64,000 nucleotides of DNA from Sthenelais limicola (GCA_942159475.1 OW804094.1:59206966-59270965); one strand, 5' to 3'; counted from the stretch's first letter, positions 31,211 to 45,219 are shown. Numbers and translations are program-made. Notes: generated from the sequence alone by a model not told the origin.

Positions 31211-34200
31211 TGGGGACACGAAAGATGAGAATTCCAAAAAAGTCTTTATAACACAGGGACAATGTATCACAACAAATGAAATGATATTCTGGCGATGACT
31301 AGGATATTTGTAAGTTGTTCCAAGAGATCCACAGTTGAGTTCCAGATAGGTTGCGATGGTTTTAAGTGCGTAGCAACTTGTTCCATGTAATCCTCAGTGT
31401 GTATTGTAATATCCGGTTGTTTTTGTAAGTTGAGGTATCCAGCAAGGGGAATATTAACAAAGTGGGTATATCACTAAAAATAAGCTTAGCAGTGGAAATT
31501 AACCTCCGGGGAGCATCCAGTTTGCTTCTTTCCTGGCACAAGTAGGAATGAGAGGTTTCTTCTGACAGAACTCCTATATGATAAGACTGAGCTTGGGTGA
31601 GATATGGACGTATCGAGTAACTGGTAGGTAGCCGTATCACGCCTTCAGATATACGATAGGACTGATAAGCACTAGCCTATTCAAAACACAGCTGCCAGCT
31701 GAGGCGGGTCCTATTCATCGTATGTATCGCGGGGAGCTGTTCACGACAAGCAATGAGAGGGAGAACTGGCCTCCTGGATTTCAGTATTTTGGGAAAGGAT
31801 ATATTGTTATATCATATTCACACAGAGAAGCAGGTCAGAGCCCGAGCTCTCTCACATTTTCCTACCCTCACCCTGTGAAAGCAGCAAGTGTAATCCAACA
31901 GGACCAAATCAAGTGTTGGCGTAAACACTCTTGGCTTTCTCTCTTATGTTTTCCTGGCGTTGGCCCTCTTTCGCTGATCCGACTAGCTCCGAGACTGGTA
32001 AAAGGGGAGACCTGCTGCAACTCGCCACAAATACAACCTACAAAAGACAGACTAGCTTTCGCTGCTACACCATGGAGGTGGAGAAGCAGGCAGGTCTGGA
32101 GGTTGTAATAGTAGTAGTGGTACCTCTACACAGGAGGTATCCGCCTGTTTCTCCTTCAGGGTACGCATGAGCTACCGCATGGATTCCTCCTGCGTCTTCC
32201 CTCCGCCTCCTCCTCCCCTCCCTGTGAGCTGGACTTGTCTGTCCCGCTGACAACTAACTCTCCCACAAAACAGACACTACACACAGCTGAGACACTCGGC
32301 AACCCTGATCTCGTTGCAACGGGCTCTGTGATTGGCTGCGCCCTTTTCCCATTGCTTGTATGCACAACCTTTATTGGTTACGTTGCGAATCGATAGTAAA
32401 CTGGAGCTACCTTGAGTAACACTGGCACAAGTATGCATCCAGTTGGTAGGTCTTGTGTGACAAATTTAATCATGCATATTCCCTCAACAGTGCATGGTAT
32501 ACATATACGCCAGCTGTTGGAAGCTTCAGTTGCACCTCACACCATACCAATCATCAATTGTTGGTAGTACCTGCATATTAGCATTGCCACTGACCTTAAA
32601 CAGTGAAATACATTCCCTCTCCTTTCAGTAAGTCTAAATGCAGGGTATGTATTTACACGACCGCGGTTCATTCAGTTCGAAGGATCCAACGACAACGAGG
32701 GTAAATCATCGCGAGACTAGTCCAAGTAGCTGTCTTAGCCAAGAACCATCCCTCTCACCTTACACACTTGCTTTTACCTTCCACACCGCAATCTGTCGTG
32801 CTGTATCTTTCTACTTTACATTCGTTCCGACTCTATCAGTCTATGTCCCCTCGAACTTCGATCCTTGAAATTACCCCGGCGATGTCAGGGGCCGACAGAA
32901 AGGGGTGTTCTTTCGGTCTTTAATAAAAACAATCGAGGCCATACAGCCGTCTTAACTTCAAAGAAGGGGAAGCCTTCTTATAAACTACATGACCGTCGGT
33001 GTTACCAGAGGTGGATCGTGGTCATGAAAGTAGATAGGTGACTTAAACCTTTGTTTGCAAATACGAGACTTCCTGAGAAAGATATTGGGTTTCATCTATG
33101 GCATCAATTTTATACCTTTGCAATGGATCTGATTTATCGAAACCAATGATTTTGATATCGACTTTTCAGTGAAAATAGATCATGTTAACACAATCTTCCA
33201 ATAACCGTTCCTCGAATGCCACTCTATACTCACACAAATAGAAGCTTTTCAGTTTCCCAATGAATAATTCATTTTACAATATTTTTGTCGAGCCTCTTCA
33301 ATGGCGTAGACAGGTCGGAAGCCACAGGAGAGAGCGCGAGAGCACAGGCTATGGTATTAAGCTATCCTGTTGCACTTTCATTGTCCGAGCAATAGCCAGC
33401 AAAACTAAGTGTTATCCCTTTTCCTGACATGTCCGCGAGAGATATCTTGGCGTCTCTTCACCTTGCTAGAGCCCTAGATGGATTGAGGACCAGTGACACA
33501 TGAACATACTGGAGGGAAGGTCAAGCTTCGCTATGATTCCTATGTTTTGTATTTGTCACTTTCTAGCACCACCACCCCGAAGTGTGGACGGTCTGACTAG
33601 CTGGCTTTGTCCTGCCAAATAACGAGGTGCTAGGCTATGTAGGATGAGGGGTGGGAATACAGAAATAGGCAAGTGTTGCGGGGAAACAGTTGCACGAGCC
33701 TTTCCAACATCGAGGGCATCTGAGGTTAATCCTCTCCAGCGGTCTCTCACAGTCAAAAGCGTCGCGGTCCACGCCCGCGCTTGTCTCCTCGTGTCGCCTT
33801 GGTTACGTAGGTGAAATGAACATATAGGAAGCCTCGACAGGAGTATATTTCATGGCAGCAGAAGGTTTATCCCGTTCTGCATGCGAGTACCAGGCTTCTT
33901 TTGCTGGTGGGGAAGGTCAAGAATCGCTGCCTGTCAAAAAAAGAAGAAGAGATTAGACAAAAATCTGAGTTCCAAAAAGTTGTAAGATACCAAGGTATTA
34001 GGACCAGAATTAATGCACAAATTGATGAGTAGATTAATATAACAACACAAACTAATCTCACCAGTACCATGATTTGTATTTTCATGGTGCACACAAAAAG
34101 GGCTCGTGGGAAAGATACATTTTTATCAATTTAGAAAGTTACCGGTATATACAATTTTATTTAGCTTATGGGTGTGATACTCTTTGTTCCTGTAATAAGA

Positions 34201-35640
34201 CCTTCATGGGGAAACTAAGGCATATCATAATAGGCACATTACTGAATTAATGCTTTTGCTGTTGCTGGGCCTTAGTACAGGCAGGATAGAGCCACAGGTG
34301 CTACAGTCTGGACTTGACTTAGGACAATGCCTCCCATCTCCCAGTTCGTTATGCCTGTCCCTGTTGCACAACCTAAATCCTTCAGCCCCAGGCAATCTTA
34401 CAGGTTTAATGTAAAGAGACTCTAGCGATAGTAATCTACAGCGAGAACCTAACTTTGCCCACGAGCAAGCTGGTGCTTATTCGCTCAGCTTTTCATAGTT
34501 CACGTTGTGGGCTACAATAGAAGTATTTATTGAGACAAGTGGCTTTTTTCAAAAGTCCATATGTTGCCTTAGTGGATACGGTAGCTACGCCAGACTTGCT
34601 ATGGCGTGAGTGACATTACATAAACAGTGATGGGAATTGACAAGTGGCCCACGATACTTGGTAATATTTACTTTCTGAAAGGTACCTCCCTCAACCATCC
34701 ATGAACTAGAATTATATATACCGGTATATTAAAAGTCATGAAACTATAGTACTTTATCACATTAAAATTCCCTTTCTTGCACATAGCCGACACATTGTGT
34801 GCCTTTCGTCTGAACAGCACTTAGGGCGAAATATTGGACCGAAAAGGGAAAGAAAATGAAAGAAAAACGAAGATGGCGACTTGAATGATTATTTTCTTAC
34901 TCGAAATTATCACATTAAATTATGCTCACAACTACACAAATATATCATTGGCCATGACGACAATCGATACAAGTGATATTTTTCCGTTTTTAATACGGTA
35001 TAATGAAAAATATATTAAAAGAACGACTATTCAGTTATCCCTCTTTTTGTACGACATATTGTCTTGCTATTTGATCGTCCCTCTTATTTTCTAAGACTAG
35101 AAACAAAATCATCTTCCTGTCAACATGTGGGAATAATGGGTGAAAGTATAATGTTAGAAACATTAGTTCACTTTATTTCCACATTCTTCCAAGACTTTCC
35201 AAGAATTTTGTAATTAAACGCTATTAATATTTAGAATGTCTTTGATGTAATTGAGAACCGTTGGTAACTGTTGCAGCATCGCAGATATCATCCTATCAAT
35301 TTTTTTTTAAATATTTAGCCTGTCTTCAAGATAGCTATGAACTCAACATAGGCGGAAGCATTTCATACAACAATACCGTATGTATGTTTGACGTTTGAGG
35401 TTAACTTCAACGTCTTCAAGAATTCAAATTTAAATGACGTTATCTTCTTCTGTAATCATCTCAGATTTGAGTCAGTAGATTTTAACAAGACTTAGTTTGT
35501 AGTTTGACATTTTGTAGTTTTGATTGTCACTAGTGACAACGAATGCTTTCGCGATTTTTCAATTAATTTCAACGAAAACGATTAGTGTTTGTGAATGTCA
35601 CACCATAGCGCCATGTTTGTCGTTGTGCAGAGAACATATC
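31211..35640. other. Upstream region of MGAT2, no gene found
   Basis: Short frames on both strands without family features. The part at about 31900-33800 is richer in G+C and CpG (for example the stretch near 33770 with CGCGG and CCCGCGC), which could include the MGAT2 promoter or a noncoding first exon, but I cannot place a start site. From 33800 to 35640 the sequence is AT-rich without recognisable features. Confidence 0.45.
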
Positions 35641-35780
35641 TTAATTCATAAAGATAGAGCGGGGGTTGAAAGTAGATGAACTTTGTTAAGATAATATAAA
35701 GTATGAAAGCACATGTGGGCGGGGGTTGGGGACAGAGACATGAAGCTACCCTTCAAATACGGCGTCATGATACATTCATT

Positions 35781-36272
35781 CATATATATACATAAATGTA
35801 TACATAAATACACCCATGTATAAATACATACATATACATACACCCATGTATACAGTATACATACATCCATGAATACATACAAACATGTATGTACATATAT
35901 ACCCATGTATGTACATACATCCATGTATACATACATATCCATGCATACATACACCCATGTATACATACATATATACATACACCCATGTTTATATATATAT
36001 ACATCCATGCATACATACACCCATGTATACATGAATACATACATACACCCATGTATATATATATATATATACATCCATGCATACACCCATATATACCTAC
36101 ACCCATGTATATATACATCCATGCATACATACATACACCCATGTATACATACATACATCCATGTATATATACATCCATACATACACCCATGTATACATAC
36201 ATATTTACATACACCCATGTATATATGCATACATGAATACGTACATACACCCATGTATACATTCATACACCC
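35781..36272. repeat. ACATACACCCATGTAT-type satellite array
   Basis: About 490 bp of imperfect units made of ACATAC, ACCCATGT and ATATAT blocks, with unit length near 16-40 bp. Because the unit is close to self-complementary, long Met/Tyr/Val/Cys-rich frames open on one strand and His/Thr/Tyr-rich frames on the other; none is a gene. Confidence 0.9.
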
Positions 36273-36380
36273 CAGGAGGAGGAGAAGGAGGAGGAGGAGG
36301 AGGAGGAGGAGGAGGAGGATGAGGAAGAGGAGGAGGTGGAGGAGGAGGTCCCAGAGATTGGAGAGAGGAGAGAGGAGAAA
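36273..36380. repeat. GGA microsatellite and purine tract
   Basis: About 75 bp of GGA repeats with a few interruptions, followed by GA-rich sequence, directly attached to the preceding array. Confidence 0.9.
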
Positions 36381-37130
36381 GAGAGAATACACAATGCCAT
36401 ACAAATACATATATACATAAATATTACGGTAATATATACCCTTTTCTAAAATTTACAGCAAATCTTAAGAAATTGAGCAATTCTAAGATCACCTTAAGAG
36501 AATCGACCACATTTCTATATTATTAACTTACAAATCAAGCAACTGAATCCACCACTTTGTAGATTTTGAGAAGAAAAAAAAGTTTTGAAATAATCGATGG
36601 TCATTAGCAATATGGACGTCAGTGGTAATGGCCTACAATGGCACCTACCAATATGCCTACGACGGCATAAATTAACATTAAAATTTGATTTTCAGATTGG
36701 CTTATATTTCGGCAACCAGGTATTTAAAATTTAGATTTCTCAATATTGAAAGAGAAGGATCTTATAGAGATGAGCAAGAGGAAGAGAGGGAGAGAAGAGA
36801 GAATCTATGAATTATGCTTTTCAAATTACACAACTTTTCTTGTATTTGATGCACAAATTGCATTCAAATTTTGATTTGACTCTCACAATGTAAGCATTAC
36901 AGTCGTGTTAGAACTATAAATCTATTTTTCATCTAAAAAAAAGTTGAAAGAAGAAGTGACATCAGACAGTGCCCACACATAGTCACAATTATCTTGGCAT
37001 CAGACATCGGTACTAGGATGTTATCTGTTATCACCTAATTAATGTCAAAGTGGTACAAGGGAGAGCAACTTAAGCGCCCTCTAGTGGGCCACCCTCTAAC
37101 GGTCTCTAGCAGTGGAAAGCCCTCTGGTGG
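36381..37130. other. Spacer between microsatellites
   Basis: AT-rich sequence without a recognisable gene. One local repeat (CAATGGCACCTACCAATATG near 36640) is seen and nothing else. Confidence 0.5.
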
Positions 37131-37131
37131 A

Positions 37132-37134
37132 GAA

Positions 37135-37210
<76 letters not shown>

Positions 37211-37330
37211 CAGAGAGGAGGATGAGGATGAGAGATTGTGTGAGAGAGAGGAGAGAGAGAGGCGGAGTGAACGAGAGAGGAGAGGGAGAGGGGGAGGGAG
37301 AGGAGAGAGAGGGAGATGGTGTGTGTGTAA
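37132..37330. repeat. AG microsatellite with GA-rich continuation
   Basis: A nearly pure AG run from 37132 to about 37208, then a degenerate purine-rich tail to a short GT run at 37320. Arg/Glu-rich and Ser/Leu-rich frames across it are artefacts. Confidence 0.92.
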
Positions 37331-39000
37331 GTGTATTCACAAACTTTAATATTTTCTCTTCTAAAAGTCCCACATTGATGCAATTAATATCTGATTTTAA
37401 CGACTGTTAGAATATGCTTAAACATGATTCAGAATGTTTATTTCACAAACAAAAAAACTTTTAAAGTGAAGTAGGCTATAGATGCTGATATCAGATAAAG
37501 GACGCGATATTGCAGAGCCCATGATGAGTGCAGGTCATGTCTGGTGGGGTCATGCGTCTGGGGTCACGGGTTCACGCATCTGGGTCACGGCAGTGCACGT
37601 CTTTTTAATGTCAAAATTAAGGTTTCAAGTTATAAACATAATAAAAAATTATAGCAACCTATAACATAGGCTATTTTCTCTTGTGTGTGCGAAAACTGAC
37701 TGGAAATTCGAACGGGAAGACCATCAGAAAAGGCTTAGCATCATGCCCTGGACACGATCTAGGTATGTGGTTGATTTTGTCATCGATGATATACTCATGC
37801 TGAAAGCATTCGAATAACGGAAAATGTTTCATACACGCAGGGAGAACTAAAATACTATAATGGCTACTAGTATTTAATAAGGGATTGTACACATCCAAGT
37901 GACACGTTACTTCCTCTTGAGCAAGTTGAGCCAGAACGAAAGATACGTGGGGTTTTCGACCTCGAAGATAGCCTCAGGATGTTACATTTCTTATTATCCA
38001 CGATAAAGCTTAATCGCTACCATAGGGTAACACCAGGAAAAACTCACATAGATAAGGGATGATCAATTGGTAAAACTAAAGATTAGTAAGATAACAAAAA
38101 TTGCTACATATAACGCAAATAATATTGATGTATACTAAACTGTCTAGCAAACTGAGGCTAATTTCATTCCAGAAAATATCATAGATCTTTAAAGCAGGGA
38201 GAATATCCTGGTTATTAAGACAGTTATTGAAAATAAAATAATATTCTTATCACTCAGGGAGCCGGGAGTAGAAATGAGAACCATATTTAATAGATGAGAA
38301 GAGCGGGATATAATAAGGCACACGCCATACCCAATATTCCGATAACCGATTATTTATCTACAATATCCCGATATTTCGCAAGTCAATGTAATATCATGAC
38401 CTAGATGATTCAGAAAGGAGAGCGAGAAAGAATTGAAACGGGACTTTCGTAATTGACGACAATCTCCGGGAAACATAAAATATCCTATCAATTAACCAAC
38501 GTATTGAGATATATCCTGAATGGCCATTCAACGAGTAACTCAGCAATCGAGTACTTCCTCTATGGATATGGGTGTAGATTGACGTAAACCAGAAAGGATA
38601 TATATGTAGCTGTTAAGTACGTTAACAACGCTGACATCCGTTCCTACTTAGCGTTTAGAAACGAGCGCTCGCCGAAGTATCTATAGATAATGTGAGCTGG
38701 TTGAATGGGTCCGTTTATCTCTATATTATTTCAAACATACACTAACAAAGGCGTATCAAAGGACCTAATTTCTTATCCGGATTGTCCCCAAATTAAGGGT
38801 ACCTCTAACAATAATCCCAATTTGATCGCTAAACATATCCATCGCATTTGATTATGACTTGATAGACAGGTTTCCGGTGATTACAAAGTAGTATAATGAA
38901 ATGGCGACATCAGAACGTAGAGAAGTATCTTATCAACTGCAAATTCGCCTGCATTAATCCGGTGTTCTATGAACACTCCTACGGTAAATCTATGTATCTG
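37331..39000. other. No gene found
   Basis: Unique-looking AT-rich sequence. A few local repeats of GGGTCA and CATCTGGGTCACGG type occur near 37550-37590. No coding, RNA or element features can be supported. Confidence 0.5.
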
Positions 39001-39145
39001 TTTTACAGTCCAGACTAAGACATTTGTTTTGGGGATGCCGATGTAAAAAGATGTTCGACAGGATCAAGGACTGGGCTCAGGTTGGAAGCTGGGATGATAT
39101 CTACTCGCTAAGTACAGAACAAAAAATACTCATTGCCCGACTTTC
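39001..39145 (+). pseudogene. Possible non-LTR retrotransposon C-terminal remnant
   Basis: An uninterrupted frame ending at TAA (about 39158) reads LRHLFWGCRCKKMFDRIKDW followed by an acidic and hydrophobic stretch. The pattern HLFWxCxxxKxFxxxIxxW resembles the Cys/His-type tail that follows the reverse transcriptase in many LINEs. Weak further similarity may continue to about 39400 past two stops. A chance frame cannot be excluded. Confidence 0.35.
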
Positions 39146-39580
39146 CATGACCTTGCCATAAATCAACAAGAACAAGTTGAACAAATTCCCCCAAAGGAAT
39201 GCTTGAATGTGCTTGTATCAAAGGGCCTTTGAGGAGTTAGTAATTGGTGATCAAGGGTATCAAGATGTGGCATCCAAGAAGGAATATACAAGCACGCCAG
39301 TCGCTTGGAAAGAAGCAATATCTACAGCCAGGAAATCAATTCGTTGCATCTATTTATCTATACAGACTTTCAACCGGAGTATGTAAATGTCAGAAACTAA
39401 ATAGGGGCTGTTCCCGGTTGACTACATCCGTCAATACGAGAAATGAGAAGTTCAATATTATTCTGGTGTATTGCCCATTACAAATACTGGCCGGGCACCA
39501 GACTACATGATCGAAAACAACGAACCATAACTTCTTCAGAACATTCTGGAAGTTCGTAGTAAATTCTAAAGGTATCTTTA

Positions 39581-39701
39581 GTACTTAAACCACGGTCAGT
39601 CTAATGACATCGTGTTGCTGCCTGAAATATAGCACGAGGTACGAGTGCTATATTTCAGAGGCAGCAACACAATGTCATTAGACTGACCGTGGTGTAAGTA
39701 C
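39581..39701. repeat. Foldback hairpin element (about 55 bp arms)
   Basis: Left arm 39581-39634 and right arm 39644-39701 are inverted copies (GACCGTGG, TCATTAGACTGACC, GCAGCAACAC, TATTTCAG, GCTATATTTC) with a loop of about nine bases. The arms differ by a few bases and indels. It looks like a short palindromic MITE; a small-RNA hairpin is possible. Confidence 0.75.
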
Positions 39702-41165
39702 TTTATAGCACGTAAGGTCGTCAGATTTCTAATTGAACAGTCATAAATCGGTAGACACACAATCCCTCTCTGTACTCAGGTATTCTTCCCTCATTCCCTC
39801 AAAGACATTTAGGGGCTTTGTGTGACATCATCTTTCAGAAGGCCTCCATTATGCCCAGACTCTGGAGGAGGGCTCATCATCCTTTACTTGGTGATTTTGA
39901 TATACTATATCTAGCAAAATGTAAAGCTTAAATGGAAGTATATCCTACAAGCTGTTTAATAGAAACTTTAATTTGTATTCACTTAAATCTTGTTGATATA
40001 AATGTAACCAGCTCTCTCATATGAGATTGATCAAAAATAATATTGCCCTGTACTGGGTAAAACAAAAGATTATCAATCGGAAACGATTACTCACGTAGAA
40101 AGATATTCCAAAATCACTTTGTACTAAGTGAATGGGAAATTTGTACCGATGTACCTTGATTATATTTTATTATTACTGAGTATTATTTCTACCCTAATAT
40201 TGCCATACTATGTAATTAATTGTATTGTACTATACGATTGACATAGCAAACCAGGTACTCACATTAAGCTTAGCTTAATTCTTGTTAATTCATGATATAA
40301 GCCAATATGATACAAAGAATATTCTTGAGAGCGAAGCCCCTCCAGTCTGGGTTATATCATTGCATTGGCCGATACCATTGCATCAGATACGTGTCATTTA
40401 TTTGTCTTGTAAAGATTTTTAAAAAAAAACAATTTAACAAGGTTTTTTTTGTCGCTGAAGATTGTTATATAAATAGTTACTTTACATCAACTACGTCAAA
40501 GTTAGATTAAATCTCTTTTAACTAAAAAAAGAACTGGAAAATTAGCGAAGGCATTAAGATCTTGTTTGTTCTGACATTGTCTGTCTTATTAGGATGAGAA
40601 CATAACGCAACAGTAGATTCATTTGTGCCACCGGGAGATTCATTGATTAGTTAGCTGCCATTATCGATATATAATTGTCATCCATGATTTAGTTAGTCTT
40701 TCTCTCTATCATGTTAGCCAATTATTAATTTCTCATGTCTGCTCTGTGATAAGATAAGAAGTTTATCTTTTTCTAGAGTCCCAAGTTATTGATTCATCAT
40801 AAGGTGGAGGGAACTTGGCGGGAAATTAACTTGATCATTAACCCTACTATTGCATAATTGCCATTCCTTTCCCTCCATCTCCCTGACTCTCTTTCACCTC
40901 TCTCTCTCCTGTGTGCTCTCTTTTAGTTTCAAGAGTGGTATATTTTCCTCCCAATCATGCTCTATCATTTTGAGCGTGCAGGTAATAAATGAGAGTACAT
41001 GGGTGTGTGCCGTCTAAAATGACCATTGCTTTGATTACAGCAGAGGCCCTCCTGGGGGTGTTTGAAGTGCCGACCTGAGACACCCAAGAAAGGGTGCATA
41101 TATCCGATCTAAGACACTACCGTTTATGACTGTTTAATTAGAATCGGACGACCGGTTTAAGTACT
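39702..41165. other. No gene found
   Basis: AT-rich sequence with short frames only. A pyrimidine-rich patch with CTCTCTCTCC lies near 40880. Nothing else is recognisable. Confidence 0.5.
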
Positions 41166-41170
41166 AAATA

Positions 41171-41355
41171 GAGTGAGTGAGTGAGATTGGTTGCTTTACG
41201 CCCTTATCAACACTTTGAAGTGTTATATCAAGGGCGGGAGAGCTGAGAGGGAGGCAGTTTATTATCATACCCAGGAAACAGAGATAGAGAAGAAGGGAGA
41301 GATAGACAGAGACAAGAGACAGTAAGGCACTTAAAGGTCTCACCCAGGACCAGGA
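41171..41355 (+). mobile_element. SINE-like element, intact-looking copy
   Basis: About 185 bp starting with GAGTGAGTGAGTGAGATTGG and TTGCTTTACGCCC, then GGGCGGGAGAGCTGAGAGGG, ATCATACCCAGGAA and a purine-rich tail ending near ACCCAGGACCAGGA. The same sequence, split by later insertions, is found at 51454-51597 and about 52925-52975. The GTGAG-repeat start followed by a TTTACGCC string recalls a repeat family common in molluscs, which I cannot check here. Confidence 0.55.
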
Positions 41356-44300
41356 CCGTCTTCGGTAATAGATAAATGGTATAGTTTCCATTCATTAAAA
41401 CAAGAGGAACCACGAGTTGCATCTCCAAATGCGCACAGTGATAACGTTTACTTTAATTATAACACTTAACAGATAAGCAATCTCACATACGTAACGTTGA
41501 TGTATATGTTGATAGATACTATCATTTTTATGTTATTATTTTTAATTACATTATATAGTCATGCACCTAGATAGTTAAAACCACACTAGACACAGCACCA
41601 GCCAGAATGTCATTACAGATGCCGTGATCTTTGGTCTTGACAAATAGTCATGTCTTGCTGTATAAAAATGTTGAATAAAAAACCATCTCTTAGGCACATT
41701 CGGAAAAAAGAAATTTAATACATTCATACGCAGTCTAAACTGAACAAGGGATTCAGACACTACATACACATTGACAAGATATCGGCGCTCGGGAGATGGG
41801 GCAAAAATGGAGCAGCAGCATAAGAGATGATACTACATTTGAGTGGCAATATTCCACAGATTCATCGAGCCAATAGCCTTGTTTTCCAGGCCTCACACGA
41901 CCAGTACCGGACAGTTGATGAGTAGAACCGCGGGGAGAGGAGTCGTAAACAGCCTTAACACTGGCCATAAGCCCTACCCGGCAGGTGGAAACTAAAACAG
42001 ACACCTTCGATATTGAGAGACGAGAGCAGATGTCCGACGGCCCACTTGTGCAGGTTCTGCTCATCACTGTGTTAGGCATCAATTCTTATTGATGGCGAAT
42101 ATTGATTTATAAAAGAATACATCTCCACTTACACTTAAATGATGCTAATATAGCAATACTTCTTTTCATAATATATAAGTAGCCGCCGATAGCTTCATCC
42201 CTGTTAAATGGATGAAGTGTCTACAATGCTTAGGCTCGGAACGGCAACTGTGCATAAATTGATCAGAACTATTGGCATCTGTTTGAGGATCCAAAATTTA
42301 TAACCCGACAGAGACATTGCATATACATATACAATGACTTGTCTAATGTGGAACCTTACACATTTGGATGTTTACCTCATTCTCTTGAGTGAATCTATCA
42401 TCAGTGTAGATACCCATCATCGCTGCTTTCAAGTATTGATTAGTGTCGCACACATGGGGGTATTTGACGACATGGCCACACATGATATGTCTCACTGGTT
42501 GTCCGATATAGTAAAATTAGTTCCTATACTACAAGGCACAGGGCAAGACGCTTTTATATTTATATACGGAAAATTGTTAGATAAATATAATCATTAATGG
42601 ACTATATATAAGGAAATTCACGATATGTAGGTCAAGTTTGTGATATTTTGCTGGGGCGTTTTCCGAAGGAACAACCTTTAAAATATACCGTTGGACACAT
42701 CTCAGCATTCCTTTTTATCGCATAAGTATTTTCATTGATAAAAAAAGAATTAAAAAAATTGAATATGTCCAAAGCTAATGAACTCGGATAGATCTGTATT
42801 ATGTTTTGATACTAAATAAATAAAATATTAAATGGTTTCTTCTCGCAAGGCATACATAGGGCTACACAGGATGGAATCCGACTGAGAGGGAACACGAGCG
42901 GGGTATATAATCAATAGATTATACAAAGAATTGAATAGAAGGCTAAGAGTCGACGTGAGGATGGGCCAAACTCCTTCCTACCTTTATTGCAATAGTGGTC
43001 GCTTAAATAATGTATATTGCACGAAGATAAACAAGAAACACAAGGGACTTTATATCATGGCGTAGCCTTACAGAGTATAATACAAATAGTTGATGAAAAA
43101 TAGAGAGTCCCAATCTAACGTATCTATAAATATGGACAAAATAAAGGGACGTGATCTGTATAAGTATACATTATTCACATTGATGATCAATACAACTCTA
43201 TGGACATCCGTGGTAGCCGTACACAGGTGTGACGTACTGGGATTTGGGTTTGAAAACACTACTGTGTTATTTGTTTTGAAGTACTCACATTGTGCGCGGA
43301 TTTGGTTGGAAGTGTTGTTTCTGATAGAACAGTCATTGTGACGGTCAAGGTACCAACGTAGAATCTTGAGGTTATTCTGTTAACTTTTAGATCCCCTAGT
43401 TTAAATTGGCTACAGTGTTTATATACTGAGATATTTTTAGGCCGATCTGAAATCATTCTAGCCTGATTATGGGGAACATACATAATAATTACTGGCTGTT
43501 CTAGATTCAGTTGAATAATTATGAGAGGCTATACTTTTGTCCATTCCGTAAATAGGGCGTAAATGACCCCCCCTCCCCGCCCACACACACACACACTGGC
43601 TATAGTTTATTTGGGCATAGATTTATCTTTAGAATATTAGAAATTAATACATAGTAGAGCAATCTCTGCAATCATTCATGTTAATTTTTAGTGTATACCC
43701 ACCAATAGGAATGATAACAATTATTCTAGTCGCTTCAAGCGGAATCGAATCTTATGAATATGTATAAAGACTCTCAATGCATGCATGGAGTATATAACCC
43801 CCATGCTGATAGAGGTCAAGCAGAGCATTTCTTAAAAATGACTGTGTTTGGAAGCCACAATATCACCAAAAGCACACACTAACCTCAAAGTTGATAGGCC
43901 AATGTAAAAGGATGAGTAGATCTGAGCAAAATTGGCTGTAATGCAACTCAGATAGTAATCGTAGATGACGGGGTGGGGCGAATCATCTTTGTCAGCTTTC
44001 TCTGTCAGATCGAGAGGAAAAGGAATCGGACTCCACCAATAATACCACATAGATCGTGGTTAACCCTATATACTGGTATATTCTTAAAGACACTGCAGGA
44101 TGAATAACCTTATAATATACGCGTGTATGCCGATTTATGTGCCGACTAGGTTAAAAATAGGGGTATTTTAAGCAAATGCATTTTTGTGAGTATCTCGATG
44201 CCCATTGAAGGCAACGAGGTGGCCCATAATCGTTATTAAAAGCAGGCTCTGTGGGATTAACAGATTGGAATTATTAAGATAGCATTGCGTTTTCATCCCA

Positions 44301-45219
44301 AGTCTGGTTTTAGCTTTCATCTATTATACACGATCTGGGTTTTACTGAGAACTGTCTGTTTGCACTGATTGATGCATGGCCATGACGTCATAGCCAAATG
44401 AGGGAGCTAACTAACTCATTGATTGGGTAAATATTAGCTTCTGGTAGTATTACTCTAAACGGTGTTCAGTTATTGGTCAGGAGGAGGGAGGGGGACGAGG
44501 AGAGAGCCTCGTGGATAGAGTTGTGTGTGCGATAAAGGTTGCCACAGGCGCCTCCCTCCTACAACTACTCTGCCTTTACTTCTCCTACTTCATGGAGATC
44601 ACTACTGCATTACTACTTCTAATAGTTAAATACTATTTCTAGCACTACGCACTACTTGGATAATTCATAACAAATGGTGTTAAATCAGAATGCTGAACCC
44701 ATGATATACAGAAAAGAGACTTTTATTTTATGGACGATCTTGAAGAAGGGAAAATAAAATGTAGAAAATCTATTGAAATACTACACTGACTGAGTGAAAT
44801 TCTCTTCTTTCTCGCCTATTATCTTTTATAGACAATATTTATGGAGAAAGAGGTAATAGTGGAAGACCACCGTGAGGTGAACTACTCCTGGTAAAAAATG
44901 TAAAACAAAAAATATCAAGCACTAAGAAATTTATCTTTTCGTGCATATTAACGGCGGATAATCGTTCCTGGGAGGCGTTGACAGCTTAAATTAGGCGTTG
45001 ACAGCTTAAATTCAGACCTTATGTATTTTATTTGATAATTGGAGATTTACAACACACAGGCCATTCGGTGGGGTACCATGTGAATATCATAACGTCCAGT
45101 GTATGAAGGGGTCACCGGTTTGTCCAGTGAGCGTGAAGAGCTAGAGGGTCCTGCATTGGTATATTAAAAAAATAGATGCACAATATAATTTTATGATTAA
45201 ATTTGAATCATTGAATGGC
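41356..45219. other. No gene found
   Basis: Short unsupported frames on both strands. A C-rich and CA-rich microsatellite lies at 43567-43596, a GGAGGAGGGAGGG patch near 44480, and a 20 bp unit with GGCGTTGACAGCTTAAATT is duplicated in tandem at 44974-45012. Confidence 0.5.

Noticed and set aside
35646..36410. Frames of up to 254 codons on both strands
   Set aside because: They are translations of the ACATAC/CCCATG array and the GGA repeat, open on both strands because the unit lacks stops.
37035..37410. Arg/Glu-rich and Ser/Leu-rich frames
   Set aside because: Produced by the AG microsatellite.
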